The notes: generated from the sequence alone by a model not told the origin. 64,000 nucleotides of DNA from UBA7239 sp964509075 (GCA_964509075.1 CAZDWC010000010.1:99417-163416); one strand, 5' to 3'; numbered from the stretch's first letter, positions 1 through 10,337 are shown. A program made the numbers and translations.

Positions 1-3000
1 GCTGTGCAGGGTGGCGAACAACGCGTCATCGGCGACGCCGCTGAAAAACTCCAGCTGCGACTCCAGATCGTGCGCCAGCTCGCCCAGACCCATGACACCC
101 GCCATGCGTGCACCACCCTTGAAGGTGTGCAGGGTGCGCTTGAGTGCATCGCAGAAACTGCGGTCTTCCGGCGCATCGCGCCAGCCGAGAATCTGGTTCT
201 CCAGCTCCTCCAGCAACTCGCCGGCTTCGTCGAGGAAAATCCCCAGCAACTCCGGATCCATGTCGTCGGAGAGACCGAGATCGACGATAGCAGGGCTTGT
301 GGCAGCTGCCTCAGGCTCCTCTGCAGAGGAAGCTGCCAGCTCTTCCAGAACAACGGTATCAACTTCTTCGGGCGCAATCACGGCAGGCCGGATCATCGTA
401 GCCGCAGAATAGGTTTCTTCTACCGCCAGCTCGACCTCTTCATCTTCGGACAAAGCGACTTCAACTTCTGGGATCTCGACTGCATCTGCCACGTCTGCAA
501 GCACAGCAGATTCGGCCAGCTCGAGCGTCGGTGCAGTCTCTTCTGGTTCAATCTCTGCTGCAACATGCGCCTCGGCAGCCAGCTCTTCTGCCACAGCTAC
601 ATCAGCCGCCACACCCGGGATGGCGAGGTGCATAGGCTCTGGTTCGCGCCCGGCAGCCAGGGCGCGGCCCTGCCCGACGCCGGCGAGAATGACATCCTGA
701 TACTGCAACATGGTGGCGAACAGTTCAGGACTGGCGGAGCCGCTGAAATGCTCAAGCCGGGTTTCCAGATCGTGCGCCAGTGAACCGAGCCCTGTAAGGC
801 CAGACATGCGCGCACCGCCTTTCAGTGTGTGCAGGTTGCGGCGCAGGGCATCGGCAAAACCGGCTTCAGCGGGCTCGGCCTGCCATTCGGCGATCAGGCG
901 TTCCAGTTCCTCGAGCAGCTCATCGGCCTCCTCAAGGAAAATATCCAGCAGTTCGATCTCGATATCGGCGCTGTATTCGAGCACGCCACCTGCAGCCGGG
1001 CTGGCAGCTTCTGCTTCCGCGTGTGCTGTATCGGCATCCGCCATCTCATGCTGCGCAACAGCAGGCAGTTCCTCATCGACCAGCACCACTTCCAGCGCCG
1101 GTTCCTCCAGAGCCGCCAACATCTCATCGGCCGGCTCCTCGGCAAACACATCCAGCGCCACCGGCGATGCCAGTGCAGGCGCCTCGGCTTCCTCGACATC
1201 CAGTGCGGCAGCTTCCAGCCCAGGCCAGCCTTCCGGCACCACAATGGCGTCGGCGGCCGCCGCTTCCGGCGGCAGCAAATCCTCCAGTACCAGCGTTTCT
1301 TCAACGTCTTCTGCAACAGACTCTTCTGCCACAGGCTCTTCGACAGGCAATTCCGCCAACAGCATTTCGTCAGCGGCTGCTTCAGCTTCAGGCACCACTG
1401 TCTCAGGCACAGCAGCCGGCTCTTCTGCAACAGCGGGCGTACCGATTTGCAGCGAGGCGAAGTTCAGGCTGCTGTCATCGCCATTGCGCCATGCGCGCAC
1501 CATCGCCACGCCGCGCAGCAGGCGATCCTGGCAATCGTGCAGCAGATTGATCAGCTCGGCATCAGCTTCGCCGGTGAAATATTCCAGCTGTGATTCGAGA
1601 TCATGCGCCAGCGTGCCGAGCACCATCAGGCCACTCATGCGCGCGCCGCCCTTGAAGGTGTGCAGTGTGCGGCGCACAACATCGGCCATGTTGGTTTGCG
1701 GCTCTTCGCTCCACTGATGGATCTCGCCTTCGAGCTGCTCCAGCAATTCATCGGCCTCTTCGAGGAAGATGTCGAGCAGCTCCGGATCAAGATCTGCGAG
1801 CGTCGCCATATCCTCTTCACGCGATGACGCAGCTGTCACCGCACCAGCAACCGGTTCGACAACACTGGCTGGCGCAGAAACATCTGCAACTTCTGCGACA
1901 GTAAACGATTCAGCTTCTACAGGTTCTGCAATAACAAACGCTTCGGCATTTGTGTCAACAAAGGCAGTGGCACAGAAGTCAGCAAGACGCTGCTCGAGCA
2001 CGGTGTCGTTGACAAGATCTTCACTGGCGGCGAGGCGATCCATGAAATCGATCAGCGCATTGTGCGCTTCCACTGCCAGCGGCTCCCACGCCGCAAAACC
2101 TGCAAGCGTTTCGCAGGCATGGGCGTGGCAAGGCGCAATGGCACGCGCCAGCGCCGCAATCGGCGGCAATCCGGCTTCATCCGCGCCAGCCGCCATTTCC
2201 TGCAATTCAAACTGGATGCGTTCGATGCCACTGGCATCGCGCGCCTGCGCCCAGCGCTCAAGATGCGGAGCGACATCCATCAACGCATCCATGTCATTGA
2301 CAAGGAAATTGTTGAATCGTGTCGGATCCACGGTTGCGCCTTGTGGCGCATCGGCGCGGCTGGTGGCTTCCACTTCGCCACCGCCGGTATATTCCATGCG
2401 CAACGCAGCAGTGCGTGCCAACAACGCTTCGCAATGCGGCAACACCACGCGCTTGCGATTCTCGATCAGCTGGATGCCGTGACGAATTTCTGCCACCACT
2501 TCAGCAAGCAGTTCCGTGAACGCATCGCCGACCTTGATCTGGTAAGCGCGCAATTCCTTGACGAATTTTTCAAACGGCGTGGCGAGCTCGGCAATAGGCG
2601 TGACTTCCGCCATGTGCGCGCTGCCTTTCAAGGTGTGCAGTGCACGCTGCAGCGGATCCGTGGTTTCGACCGGCAACGGCGAACGCTCGCGAGCATAGGC
2701 AATCCACTCGTCTGCCACTTCGAGATGGGTTTCCGCCTCACTGGCAAAAATCTCCCACAAGGTGAAGTCGAAGTCGGCGTCCATGTCTTCAGCAACATCG
2801 GCGGCCGCCGCGTAAATCTCGGCAATAGCAGGCTCATCCGCCACGACAGTTTGTTCAGCATCAGACGCCATCGCGGCAGTTTGCGTTTCCTCCACTGCAA
2901 GCGGCGCATCCAGCGACAACATGGGGCCACCCGTGGCCAACGAGAATGCCGCATTGTAGAGGCGCTGTGAGAGTGCCGGTTGCGGATCGACCTTGCGCTG

Positions 3001-5427
3001 GCTGAACGCAGCAATCATCGACGGAATTTTCTCGACTACTTTGTCGATGATGACACAGCAATTCTCGCTGGCTTCGATGGTGCCATCGATAATACGGTTG
3101 AGCATGTTCTCGACTGACCACGCCAACTCACCGAGCTCCAGCGCCTTGGCCATGCGGCCACTGCCTTTCAGCGTGTGGAAGCCGCGCCGGAATTCGGTCA
3201 GCGAGGATTTGTCATCGTGGTTGGCGCGCCATTTCGGATAAAACTCGTGAATGGTATCGAGAACTTCCTGCGCTTCCTCGATAAAGATTTCGGCGATTTC
3301 ATCGTCGAGATCTGCAACCACCAGATCATCGTCACAGTTTTCCGGTTTCTGTTCGGCAAGCTCGGGCTGCACTGCCGGCACGACAGCAGGCACTGGCGCG
3401 GAATGCATCTCGACAACAGCGGAGGCTTCACCTTCCGTCTCCGCTTCAGTTTCAGTTTCAGTTTCAGCAGCGAGCGGCGCAAATTCGTAGCGATCTTCCA
3501 GCTCGAGTGGCGACGCAGGTGCGGCCTGCCATTCTGCCAGTTCGTCTTCGCTGAGCAGCGGGCCATCGAAACTCGCCGGCTCTGCAACAGGAACCAGCAC
3601 GTCTTCTTCCGGCTCCGGTTCTGCTTCCACCATCGGCGGCTCCGGCTGCTGATCCAGCACTGGCACCACAGAATCCAGATGCTCGATCTCCGGCGCCTCA
3701 TCGAGATAATCCTGGCGCACACGATGATGCACGGCGACTGCATAGCCCAGCGCCGCGACACTGTTTTCGGCAACGCCCAGCGTGCTGTCCTGATCTTCGA
3801 TCACATCTTCATCAAGACATTCGAGATAGTATTCAACACTGGCGATCGCATCGGCCAGCGTATCCATGGTTCTGAAATCAGGCTTGATGCGGCCGTCAAT
3901 CAACTGCTCCTTGATGTAGCGACCACAGGCACCCAACACACGCGCCGCACGGCGTTGACCGACAATCTCCAGACCGCCGCGCACCGCCTGCAGCAATTCC
4001 GGCAATGCATTGAGATGCGAGCTGTCCCACTGCGAACCGATGTATTCAACAATCGCGTCTTTCGCCTGCTCCAGACCGTTGTGGCATTCATGCAATACGG
4101 TTTCCTGTGCCGACAACATGGCGTGATCCATGCTGCGCGGAGAGCCGTCATCCGTTTGCTGCTGTGTATCGCGGTTGTATCTGGCATTGAGCGAGGTTTC
4201 GATTTCAATCAGGTGCGCCGCAGACTCCATCAGCGAATCAGCTGTTGCCAATTGTCCTGACGCCATTTGTGCGCTCAGGTCTGCCGTCATCTGCTCGACT
4301 TTCTTGCGCATGTCACCGAGGCCAAGCACGGCCAGCGTATCGCCGGTCTGCTTGAATACAGCAACCGCGGTTGCCAGCGCACTGTTATCCGCTTCACGGC
4401 CGCTGACATAACTGTCAAACACATCCTTGACGCGATTGAACTCTTCCGTGAGCGCGATCACGACTGAACGCATGGCCTCCGGATCCGGTGCACCCAACGT
4501 CATGTCATCGCCACTGGCCTGCATGCCGGGCAGCGCACGATCCAGCTTGTACTGCTCGCGAATATTGCTGATCAGCGGCGATGTCGCCTGACTGCGCGCG
4601 ATGTAGTAAAGCAGGTTCTTGATCAACTCATCCGGCGTGAATTCTTCCAGTGACGCCAGACCGATGTCGGCCATGTGGCGAATCTCGCTGTCAACATTGC
4701 GCAACAGGTTGTTGATGGCCACACTGCCGGAAATGCTGTCGTTCTCGACACCTTCCACCACAGCCAGGCACACATCCCACAGGGGTGCGCGCGGCGTACC
4801 CTGGCAGACCTTGCGAAAATTCTCGAAGACTTTTTTCAACGAAGCCAGGTTGTCATCCAGATTGCGGTCACGCATGACGCCAGCCATGATGGACTCGTAC
4901 ATCTGGCGCAACTTGCCGATGACTTCCCGGAACTTTGCTTCATCAAAACGCACGCGCGGCCCCTGCACCACATGCGCTGCGCGCATGTCCGGGCCGAACA
5001 ATTGCGTTTCTGTAAACAGGTGCTCGCCGCGCACAGCGCGCAAGTCATTAAGCAGCGACATCAGCGATGCCGGATCGTCACAACGTGCAGCCTTGACGCG
5101 ATCCAGATAAACCGGCAATTGCAGAATGGCACGCATCAGCACTTCATGAGCATCTGTGCTATTCACCACTGCCTTGTCAATCAGCGACTGTGCCAGCTTT
5201 TCCATTTCTTCAGCGAGCAGCGCACCGCCGTGCAGCTCCACCATTTGCAGGATGTTGTACACCTGATGCAGGTGATTCAGACAGAAGCGGATGCGCGTGG
5301 CATCGCCAGTGTTGCCAACATAGGCTTCCAGCGCATCACTGGCCTGTTTCAGCGTCTCGCCGATTTCCCCTGCCACCCAATCCAGGGCGGTGAAATTGCG
5401 CTTGTCGGCTTTCAGTTTGTCAGCCAT
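1..5427 (-). CDS. chpA: ChpA/PilL-type hybrid chemotaxis histidine kinase, N-terminal 1809 residues (cut by window edge)
   Basis: This is the multi-Hpt CheA-like kinase of the type IV pilus chemosensory (Pil-Chp) system, which passes phosphate to PilG and PilH. The reading frame is open from ATG 5427 to the window edge, so the kinase core, CheW-like and receiver domains expected at the C-terminus lie outside. Five canonical Hpt phospho-histidine motifs (HTLKG or HTFKG) are visible at about residues 751, 931, 1256, 1533 and 1767. They are separated by long Glu/Ala/Pro/Val-rich acidic linkers. An Hpt-like N-terminal segment (about residues 10-75) and another near 470-540 lack the HxxKG signature and look degenerate. 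The family in Pseudomonas carries several Hpt domains, so this architecture is expected. It is the last gene of the pilGHIJK-chpA run seen here and starts 54 bases after pilK. The acidic linkers generate long spurious open frames on the opposite strand. Confidence 0.93.
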   Translation of the reverse strand, partial: MADKLKADKRNFTALDWVAGEIGETLKQASDALEAYVGNTGDATRIRFCLNHLHQVYNILQMVELHGGALLAEEMEKLAQSLIDKAVVNSTDAHEVLMRAILQLPVYLDRVKAARCDDPASLMSLLNDLRAVRGEHLFTETQLFGPDMRAAHVVQGPRVRFDEAKFREVIGKLRQMYESIMAGVMRDRNLDDNLASLKKVFENFRKVCQGTPRAPLWDVCLAVVEGVENDSISGSVAINNLLRNVDSEIRHMADIGLASLEEFTPDELIKNLLYYIARSQATSPLISNIREQYKLDRALPGMQASGDDMTLGAPDPEAMRSVVIALTEEFNRVKDVFDSYVSGREADNSALATAVAVFKQTGDTLAVLGLGDMRKKVEQMTADLSAQMASGQLATADSLMESAAHLIEIETSLNARYNRDTQQQTDDGSPRSMDHAMLSAQETVLHECHNGLEQAKDAIVEYIGSQWDSSHLNALPELLQAVRGGLEIVGQRRAARVLGACGRYIKEQLIDGRIKPDFRTMDTLADAIASVEYYLECLDEDVIEDQDSTLGVAENSVAALGYAVAVHHRVRQDYLDEAPEIEHLDSVVPVLDQQPEPPMVEAEPEPEEDVLVPVAEPASFDGPLLSEDELAEWQAAPASPLELEDRYEFAPLAAETETETEAETEGEASAVVEMHSAPVPAVVPAVQPELAEQKPENCDDDLVVADLDDEIAEIFIEEAQEVLDTIHEFYPKWRANHDDKSSLTEFRRGFHTLKGSGRMAKALELGELAWSVENMLNRIIDGTIEASENCCVIIDKVVEKIPSMIAAFSQRKVDPQPALSQRLYNAAFSLATGGPMLSLDAPLAVEETQTAAMASDAEQTVVADEPAIAEIYAAAADVAEDMDADFDFTLWEIFASEAETHLEVADEWIAYARERSPLPVETTDPLQRALHTLKGSAHMAEVTPIAELATPFEKFVKELRAYQIKVGDAFTELLAEVVAEIRHGIQLIENRKRVVLPHCEALLARTAALRMEYTGGGEVEATSRADAPQGATVDPTRFNNFLVNDMDALMDVAPHLERWAQARDASGIERIQFELQEMAAGADEAGLPPIAALARAIAPCHAHACETLAGFAAWEPLAVEAHNALIDFMDRLAASEDLVNDTVLEQRLADFCATAFVDTNAEAFVIAEPVEAESFTVAEVADVSAPASVVEPVAGAVTAASSREEDMATLADLDPELLDIFLEEADELLEQLEGEIHQWSEEPQTNMADVVRRTLHTFKGGARMSGLMVLGTLAHDLESQLEYFTGEADAELINLLHDCQDRLLRGVAMVRAWRNGDDSSLNFASLQIGTPAVAEEPAAVPETVVPEAEAAADEMLLAELPVEEPVAEESVAEDVEETLVLEDLLPPEAAAADAIVVPEGWPGLEAAALDVEEAEAPALASPVALDVFAEEPADEMLAALEEPALEVVLVDEELPAVAQHEMADADTAHAEAEAASPAAGGVLEYSADIEIELLDIFLEEADELLEELERLIAEWQAEPAEAGFADALRRNLHTLKGGARMSGLTGLGSLAHDLETRLEHFSGSASPELFATMLQYQDVILAGVGQGRALAAGREPEPMHLAIPGVAADVAVAEELAAEAHVAAEIEPEETAPTLELAESAVLADVADAVEIPEVEVALSEDEEVELAVEETYSAATMIRPAVIAPEEVDTVVLEELAASSAEEPEAAATSPAIVDLGLSDDMDPELLGIFLDEAGELLEELENQILGWRDAPEDRSFCDALKRTLHTFKGGARMAGVMGLGELAHDLESQLEFFSGVADDALFATLHS

Positions 5428-5481
5428 GCGGCCACTCCCGTACTTGCTGCGCGCTCTGACGGCGCGCGGCGTAAAAACTGT

Positions 5482-6390
5482 TCACTTGACACAGACATAA
5501 GCCTGCACACTGTCATTCGGCACCGGCTCCAGCAGCGGGTGCTCCCAATCCACAATCTCGCCCAGACCGATCAGCAGGATGCCGCCTTTTTTCAGTCGCT
5601 CTGCAAGACTGTTGAGAATCTTGCGCCGACGCCAGCGCCGGAAATAAATCAACATGTTGTTGCAGGAAATGATGTCCATTTTTACCAGCGGCATTTTTTT
5701 CAGTTCGATGACATTGCCACTGGTAAAACAGACGCGCTCGCGCATGGCTTCGCTGATCTGGCTGCGCATCTGGTCGTAATCACTGAAATAACGCTCGCGC
5801 AATTCAGGCGTCACCATATCCAGCTTGCGGCGAGAGTAGATACCCTGGCGCGCAAAATTGAGTGCCGGCATCGAGATATCCATGCCGGTAATGCCCCAGT
5901 AGGTATCCAGCGACGCGGCACGGAAACATTCGTTAACCACCATCGCCAGCGTGTACGGCTCTTCTCCTGTTGCACAGCCGACGCTCCACACATCGAAAGA
6001 GTCCGACAAGCTGCCTGCAGCAATGCGCTCGTTGATGTAGTTCTGGATAAAGTCGAAAGATGGCTGGTGACGGAAGAAACTGGTTTCCTTCACCACCAGC
6101 CTGTCAATCAGCGTCGACCACTCCACCACACTCTGCAGGCCCTCGTGCAGGGTGTCGTAGTAATGATCAAACGTGATATTGCCGAGTTCGCGTGTGCGGA
6201 TGGTGAGTTGTGATTGCAGAAAAGCTTTTTGTTGAGGCACCAGATGTATGCCGGTGCGCTCTTCCAGCAGACGTCGCCATTTGGCAAAGTCTTCTTCACT
6301 GAGATCCGGCAGTGCCTGCATCGACCAATTGGTCGCCTTGCCGCTGCTGCCGGTATTGCTCTGCGATGGGCCGGGAATATGCGCTGTCAT
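5482..6390 (-). CDS. pilK: PilK, CheR-family chemoreceptor methyltransferase
   Basis: Predicted SAM-dependent glutamate methyltransferase that modifies the PilJ receptor. The CheR N-terminal helical domain covers about residues 15-75. It is followed by the methyltransferase fold with the SAM motif VGCATGEEPYTLAM near residue 130 and the CheR-typical ISCNNMLIYF segment near 240, where most relatives have CRN. The ATG at 6390 is preferred (302 residues); an in-frame TTG at 6423 would add 11 residues and has no advantage. It lies between pilJ (57 bases upstream) and chpA in the conserved operon order, which is the main reason for calling it PilK rather than a generic CheR. Confidence 0.9.
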   Translation of the reverse strand: MTAHIPGPSQSNTGSSGKATNWSMQALPDLSEEDFAKWRRLLEERTGIHLVPQQKAFLQSQLTIRTRELGNITFDHYYDTLHEGLQSVVEWSTLIDRLVVKETSFFRHQPSFDFIQNYINERIAAGSLSDSFDVWSVGCATGEEPYTLAMVVNECFRAASLDTYWGITGMDISMPALNFARQGIYSRRKLDMVTPELRERYFSDYDQMRSQISEAMRERVCFTSGNVIELKKMPLVKMDIISCNNMLIYFRRWRRRKILNSLAERLKKGGILLIGLGEIVDWEHPLLEPVPNDSVQAYVCVK

Positions 6391-6446
6391 GATGTCAGGC
6401 ACGCAACATTGTGAGCGCCGCAACAGAATGGGCGGCGCTCACGCCA

Positions 6447-8537
6447 TCAATCCAGCGACAGCCGCTCTTCCTCGGCGTCCATCATCATCTGCATGCTGCT
6501 GCCACCACTGTATCCCGCAGCCTCTTCCGGCAACTTGAAGCCTTGCACAGAATCGCGAAGATCGACGGCCATTTCGGCAAGGTGACCGATGGCTCGGGCG
6601 GTGGTATTGGTACCTGCAGATGTTTGCGAGGTGATTTCCTGGATAACGTTCATCGTGTTGGAAATGTGACCCGCCGATGAAGCCTGCTGACGCGCCGCGT
6701 TGGAGATGTTCTGGATCAGTTCGGCGAGGGTTGTCGATACGTTTTCGATTTCTTCCAGTGCCACACCGGCGTCCTGCGCCAGGCGCGCACCGCGCACTAC
6801 CTCGGCCGTGGTTTGTTCCATCGACGCTACCGCTTCGTTGGTATCCGTCTGGATGGTTTTTACCAGTGCTTCAATCTGTTTGGTGGCTGCAGAAGAACGT
6901 TCGGCGAGGCGCTGTACCTCGTCCGCTACCACCGCGAAGCCTCGACCGGCATCACCTGCCATGGACGCCTGAATGGCGGCGTTGAGTGCGAGGATGTTGG
7001 TCTGGTCGGCGATGTCGTTGATCAAGGATACGATGTCACCGATTTCCTGTGACGATTCACCGAGACGCTTGATACGTTTCGAGGTTTCCTGAATCTGTTC
7101 GCGGATATTATCCATACCCTGGATGGTGTTCTGTACCACTTCGGCACCCTTGTTGGCGATGGATACCGATCTTTCGGCTACCGCTGCCGATTCGGCGGCG
7201 TTCGCTGATACCTGGTCGATGGTCACGGCCATCTCGTTTACCGCCGCAGAAGCACCAGCAATTTCCTGCGCCTGGTGATCAGAGGCTTCGGCAAGGTGCA
7301 GTGCCGTGCTTTGCGTTTCCTGTGCCGCAGACGATACGCGAACCGCCGTGTCGTTGATTCGCGATACCAGTACACGCAGCTGGTCGATGGTGAAGTTGAT
7401 GGAGTCGGCAATCGCACCCGTGAAATCTTCCGATACGGTTGCCGTGGTTGTGAGGTCACCATCAGCGAGGTCAGCCAGCTCATCGAGCAGACGCAGGATA
7501 GCGGTCTGGTTGCGTTCGTTTTCCTGTTCTTGCATGGACAGGCGGCGACCGCCGGCACGGATCTGGATGGCCGCAATGGCGATCATCACGAACAAGGCAA
7601 TGACGGACGACGCAAAGAACACCACGTTCCACTTTCTGGCTTCCGGCAGGTTGTTCACACCTTCCGTCATCGCCGACAGCTCTTGCAGGAAAGCGTTGCC
7701 GTCTGTCTGCAATACGTTGTCCGCTGCCTGACGGGTCAAGCTCAGCGCTTCCTTGGATTTGAAAATACTGTCGACCGATTCGCTGACAAACTTGAACAGG
7801 CCGGCCACTTCATTCAGGGACTGGATAACCGCAGAGTTCGCAGCACGGACAAGACCCAGATCGCGGTCGCCGTCTTTCATGCCCTGCGCAACCTTGCCGA
7901 ACATGCCGGCATCAAAGTTGAACTGATCCGCAGCTTCTTCAGCTTCCGCACCACCTTTCAGCATCTTGTCGACGTTGCGGCCGATACGCTCTGCACGCCA
8001 GGACTGCGCACGTGCCTGCGCAACCTGATCAGCCGTGGCACCACTGCTGATCATGTCTTCCACGATCGTGTCATATTGTTCCTGCAACTGGGGAATCGTC
8101 TGGTTGAGTCGTGAAGCAACATCATTCACCACCAGTACCGTTTCCTTGTTCTTGTACACAGTCTCGGCATTCAGCTTGATGCGCTCCCAGACATCGCGCA
8201 CCGTTGCCACCTGATCAGCCTGCGCATCAAGCAATGACTGGTTGGCTGAACCATTCAGCTCACCCCACAACTGACCCATGTCGGTCAGCGTTTCATTCAT
8301 TTCGTCAAAGCTGAGTTCATTGCCTGCCATGGCCAGCTGCATGGCAGCCATCAGCCGGTAACTGGCGGAGCGCAAGTCATCGGCCTGCCCGAGAAAACGC
8401 TGCACCTCATTATTGGCGCGCTGGATCTTCACCACCGACAAGGTGACCACCGCCAGCGACACCACGAGAATGCCGATCAGCAGCGCCAACGTCGGGTTTG
8501 CCCGCAGGTTCGCGATTACATTTGTCTGTCTGCTCAT
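6447..8537 (-). CDS. pilJ: PilJ, type IV pilus methyl-accepting chemoreceptor
   Basis: Membrane chemoreceptor of the Pil-Chp pathway, 696 residues, close to the usual PilJ length. The first membrane helix is at about residues 15-37. A helical periplasmic sensing region of about 265 residues follows, with a second membrane helix at about 303-325, a HAMP-like segment and a long cytoplasmic coiled coil. The signalling hairpin is recognisable by NILALNAAIQASMAGDAGRG near residue 510-530. The C-terminus is short and acidic with no NWETF-type CheR-docking pentapeptide. It sits between pilI and pilK in operon order. In Pseudomonas the protein is reported to respond to pilin and surface contact; nothing here tests that. 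Confidence 0.95.
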   Translation of the reverse strand: MSRQTNVIANLRANPTLALLIGILVVSLAVVTLSVVKIQRANNEVQRFLGQADDLRSASYRLMAAMQLAMAGNELSFDEMNETLTDMGQLWGELNGSANQSLLDAQADQVATVRDVWERIKLNAETVYKNKETVLVVNDVASRLNQTIPQLQEQYDTIVEDMISSGATADQVAQARAQSWRAERIGRNVDKMLKGGAEAEEAADQFNFDAGMFGKVAQGMKDGDRDLGLVRAANSAVIQSLNEVAGLFKFVSESVDSIFKSKEALSLTRQAADNVLQTDGNAFLQELSAMTEGVNNLPEARKWNVVFFASSVIALFVMIAIAAIQIRAGGRRLSMQEQENERNQTAILRLLDELADLADGDLTTTATVSEDFTGAIADSINFTIDQLRVLVSRINDTAVRVSSAAQETQSTALHLAEASDHQAQEIAGASAAVNEMAVTIDQVSANAAESAAVAERSVSIANKGAEVVQNTIQGMDNIREQIQETSKRIKRLGESSQEIGDIVSLINDIADQTNILALNAAIQASMAGDAGRGFAVVADEVQRLAERSSAATKQIEALVKTIQTDTNEAVASMEQTTAEVVRGARLAQDAGVALEEIENVSTTLAELIQNISNAARQQASSAGHISNTMNVIQEITSQTSAGTNTTARAIGHLAEMAVDLRDSVQGFKLPEEAAGYSGGSSMQMMMDAEEERLSLD

Positions 8538-8613
8538 GCTAAAACTCCAACCCTCAAAAGCCCTGTTTATGTTCTTGAAACACCTGGCCGCTCACAACCA
8601 GTGTCCCTGTTTT

Positions 8614-9165
8614 TTATCCCGTCAGCGCCGCCTGGAAGAAGCGCTCATCATGCACCAGTGTCCACGGACTGAAGACTACCCAGTCGCGGCCGCTCTCTTC
8701 GCGAAAACTGCCCTGCAGGTAGGGAACCATCGCTTCGTGATCAATGCCGATCATCTCCGGCACATAACTGTCCACCGGAAAATGCTGCATGCCGAGCACG
8801 CCATCTACCACTAGACCGCTGTAGGCATCCCCGGTTTCCACCACCAACACACGGCGGTTGCGCCGGGGCGCGTCCAGACGGCCGCCCAGATATGCCGCCA
8901 AATCCGTCAACGGCAGCAGGCGGCCGCGCACATTGGCGAGCCCTCGTATCCAGCCCTGCACGCCTGGCAGCTGCGTGTAGTGCGGCAGATCCAGCATTTC
9001 CGTTATTTCGCCCATCGGCGCCACAAAGCGGCGGCCGAACAGGATGAAACCGATGCCACTCCAGTGCGGCTTGACATCAAGCTGTGCCGGCAAGCCCTTG
9101 GCGGTGCGGCGGGTGTTAACCGCGACATCCAGCAGGGTGGCAAAAGCAGCTGATTGTTCCGTCAT
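8614..9165 (-). CDS. pilI: PilI, CheW-like coupling protein
   Basis: Single-domain CheW homologue of 183 residues, expected to link PilJ to ChpA. The CheW fold spans about residues 35-175, with the family-typical GWIRGLANVRGRLLPLTDL stretch near residue 90. ATG 9165 lies 14 bases downstream of the pilH stop, which fits translation from one polycistronic message. Position between pilH and pilJ supports PilI over the second CheW-like protein (ChpC) of the system. Confidence 0.93.
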   Translation of the reverse strand: MTEQSAAFATLLDVAVNTRRTAKGLPAQLDVKPHWSGIGFILFGRRFVAPMGEITEMLDLPHYTQLPGVQGWIRGLANVRGRLLPLTDLAAYLGGRLDAPRRNRRVLVVETGDAYSGLVVDGVLGMQHFPVDSYVPEMIGIDHEAMVPYLQGSFREESGRDWVVFSPWTLVHDERFFQAALTG

Positions 9166-9179
9166 GGTAATCCCGTGCC

Positions 9180-9557
9180 TCAGAAGAGCATCGCGCCCTG
9201 CATTACCTGGCGCACCGAATCCACCAGCTTCTTTTCATCCACAGGCTTCACCAGATAGCCCTTGGCTCCCTGGCGCTTGCCCCACAATTTGTCTGTCTGC
9301 TGATCCTTAGTGGTAACAATGATCACCGGGATATGCGCAGTTTCTTTTGCCTGTGTCAGCTGACGTGTCGCCTGAAAACCGTTGAGGCCGGGCATCACCA
9401 CGTCCATCAGCACCAGATCCGGCAAGTGTTTCTTCGCAGTTGCCACGCCATCCACGCCGTTATCCGCCTTCAGCACCTCAAAGCCCTGCTTCTTCAAAGC
9501 AGACTCCATTTTGTAGGTTTCAGTAGGCGAATCATCAACTATCAATACGCAAGCCAT
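9180..9557 (-). CDS. pilH: PilH, single-domain response regulator
   Basis: CheY-like receiver of the Pil-Chp system, 125 residues from ATG 9557. That start gives the usual MACVLIVDDS opening; an in-frame TTG at 9569 is less likely. The acidic pocket is D8-D9, the phosphoacceptor D52 lies in LVLMDVVMPG, and the conserved Lys is in VKPV near residue 103. No output domain is present. In Pseudomonas PilH influences pilus retraction and acts as a phosphate sink. It starts 76 bases after pilG ends. Confidence 0.93.
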   Translation of the reverse strand: MACVLIVDDSPTETYKMESALKKQGFEVLKADNGVDGVATAKKHLPDLVLMDVVMPGLNGFQATRQLTQAKETAHIPVIIVTTKDQQTDKLWGKRQGAKGYLVKPVDEKKLVDSVRQVMQGAMLF

Positions 9558-9633
9558 GCAGTTCCTCAATATTTCAAAAACGCTATTTCAAAAACGATAC
9601 GTCAGGAGCAACCCCGCCAGAGGCAGCAGGCAC

Positions 9634-10035
9634 TCACTCCGTTACCGGCGCACGCACGTGGGTGTGCTGCTCAATGGCCGCCAGCAATTCGTTCTTGCTG
9701 AATGGCTTGGTCAAGTATTGGTCCGAGCCGACGATGCGGCCCTTGGCCTTGTCGAACAAACCGTCCTTCGAGGACAGCATCACGACCGGCGTATTCTTGA
9801 ATTCGCTGTTGTTCTTGATCAGTGCGCAGGTCTGGTAGCCGTCCAGACGCGGCATCATGATGTCGACAAAGATCAGATCCGGGCGCGTGTCGGCAATCTT
9901 GGCCAGCGCATCAAAACCGTCTGTCGCCGTGATGACCTTGCATCCGGCCTTCTCCAGCAAGGTTTCCGCCGTGCGGCGAATGGTCTTGCTGTCGTCAATA
10001 ATCATGATCTTGAGATCTTCGAAATTTACAGCCAT
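9634..10035 (-). CDS. pilG: PilG, single-domain response regulator, first gene of the Pil-Chp operon
   Basis: CheY-like receiver of 133 residues that in Pseudomonas promotes pilus extension and cAMP signalling. D14-D15 form the acidic pocket, D58 in LIFVDIMMPR is the phosphoacceptor, and the Lys of TKPF closes the site. ATG 10035 has AAGGTGG 11-17 bases upstream. As the first gene it should carry the operon promoter in the 302-base divergent spacer shared with gshB; I found no convincing sigma-70 hexamers on this strand. Confidence 0.95.
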   Translation of the reverse strand: MAVNFEDLKIMIIDDSKTIRRTAETLLEKAGCKVITATDGFDALAKIADTRPDLIFVDIMMPRLDGYQTCALIKNNSEFKNTPVVMLSSKDGLFDKAKGRIVGSDQYLTKPFSKNELLAAIEQHTHVRAPVTE

Positions 10036-10337
10036 GCGTCACTTCCACCTTGATTATGCTCGGCGCTCCCGAAGGCGCCGTCACCACGTTGTTTATGGCA
10101 ACCACTTTTTATATGCGAGCACCGTGCGGCGCCGCTGACCCTGGACTTTTCAGTCTCGGGCCACTTTTAACACAGATTTCAGGAGTAATCCATAAGCACC
10201 CGAAATACCAAGGGTTTCACGTTTCAAATCTGTGCGCCATATCTTTCTTTTTGTCTGCACGACTGACAGACTGCGGCAATCCCTTTATATAGAATTCACT
10301 GGCAGCTAGCAACCGCGCCAACCACCAGGGCAATGTA
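10036..10337. promoter_or_regulatory. Divergent intergenic region between pilG and gshB
   Basis: This 302-base gene-free stretch separates the two outward-facing operons. It holds the pilG ribosome-binding site near 10046-10052 and a short inverted repeat (CGGCGC/GCGCCG at 10061-10066 and 10075-10080) in the pilG leader. A plausible gshB promoter lies near its right end. No small gene or stable RNA could be recognised. Confidence 0.6.
10263..10291 (+). promoter_or_regulatory. Candidate sigma-70 promoter for gshB
   Basis: CTGACA at 10263-10268 and TATATA at 10286-10291 are separated by 17 bases, close to the sigma-70 consensus. They lie about 50 bases upstream of the gshB ATG. Identified by eye only. 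Confidence 0.45.

Noticed and set aside
2062..6213. Several long plus-strand open frames (for example 2062-2970, 3175-4260 and 4675-6213) opposite chpA
   Set aside because: They mirror the chpA/pilK coding frame, have His/Arg/Gln-rich composition typical of antisense shadows, and show no family resemblance.
10061..10080. CGGCGC/GCGCCG inverted repeat in the pilG leader
   Set aside because: Only 6-bp arms with an 8-base spacer in a GC-rich context; no evidence of regulation.
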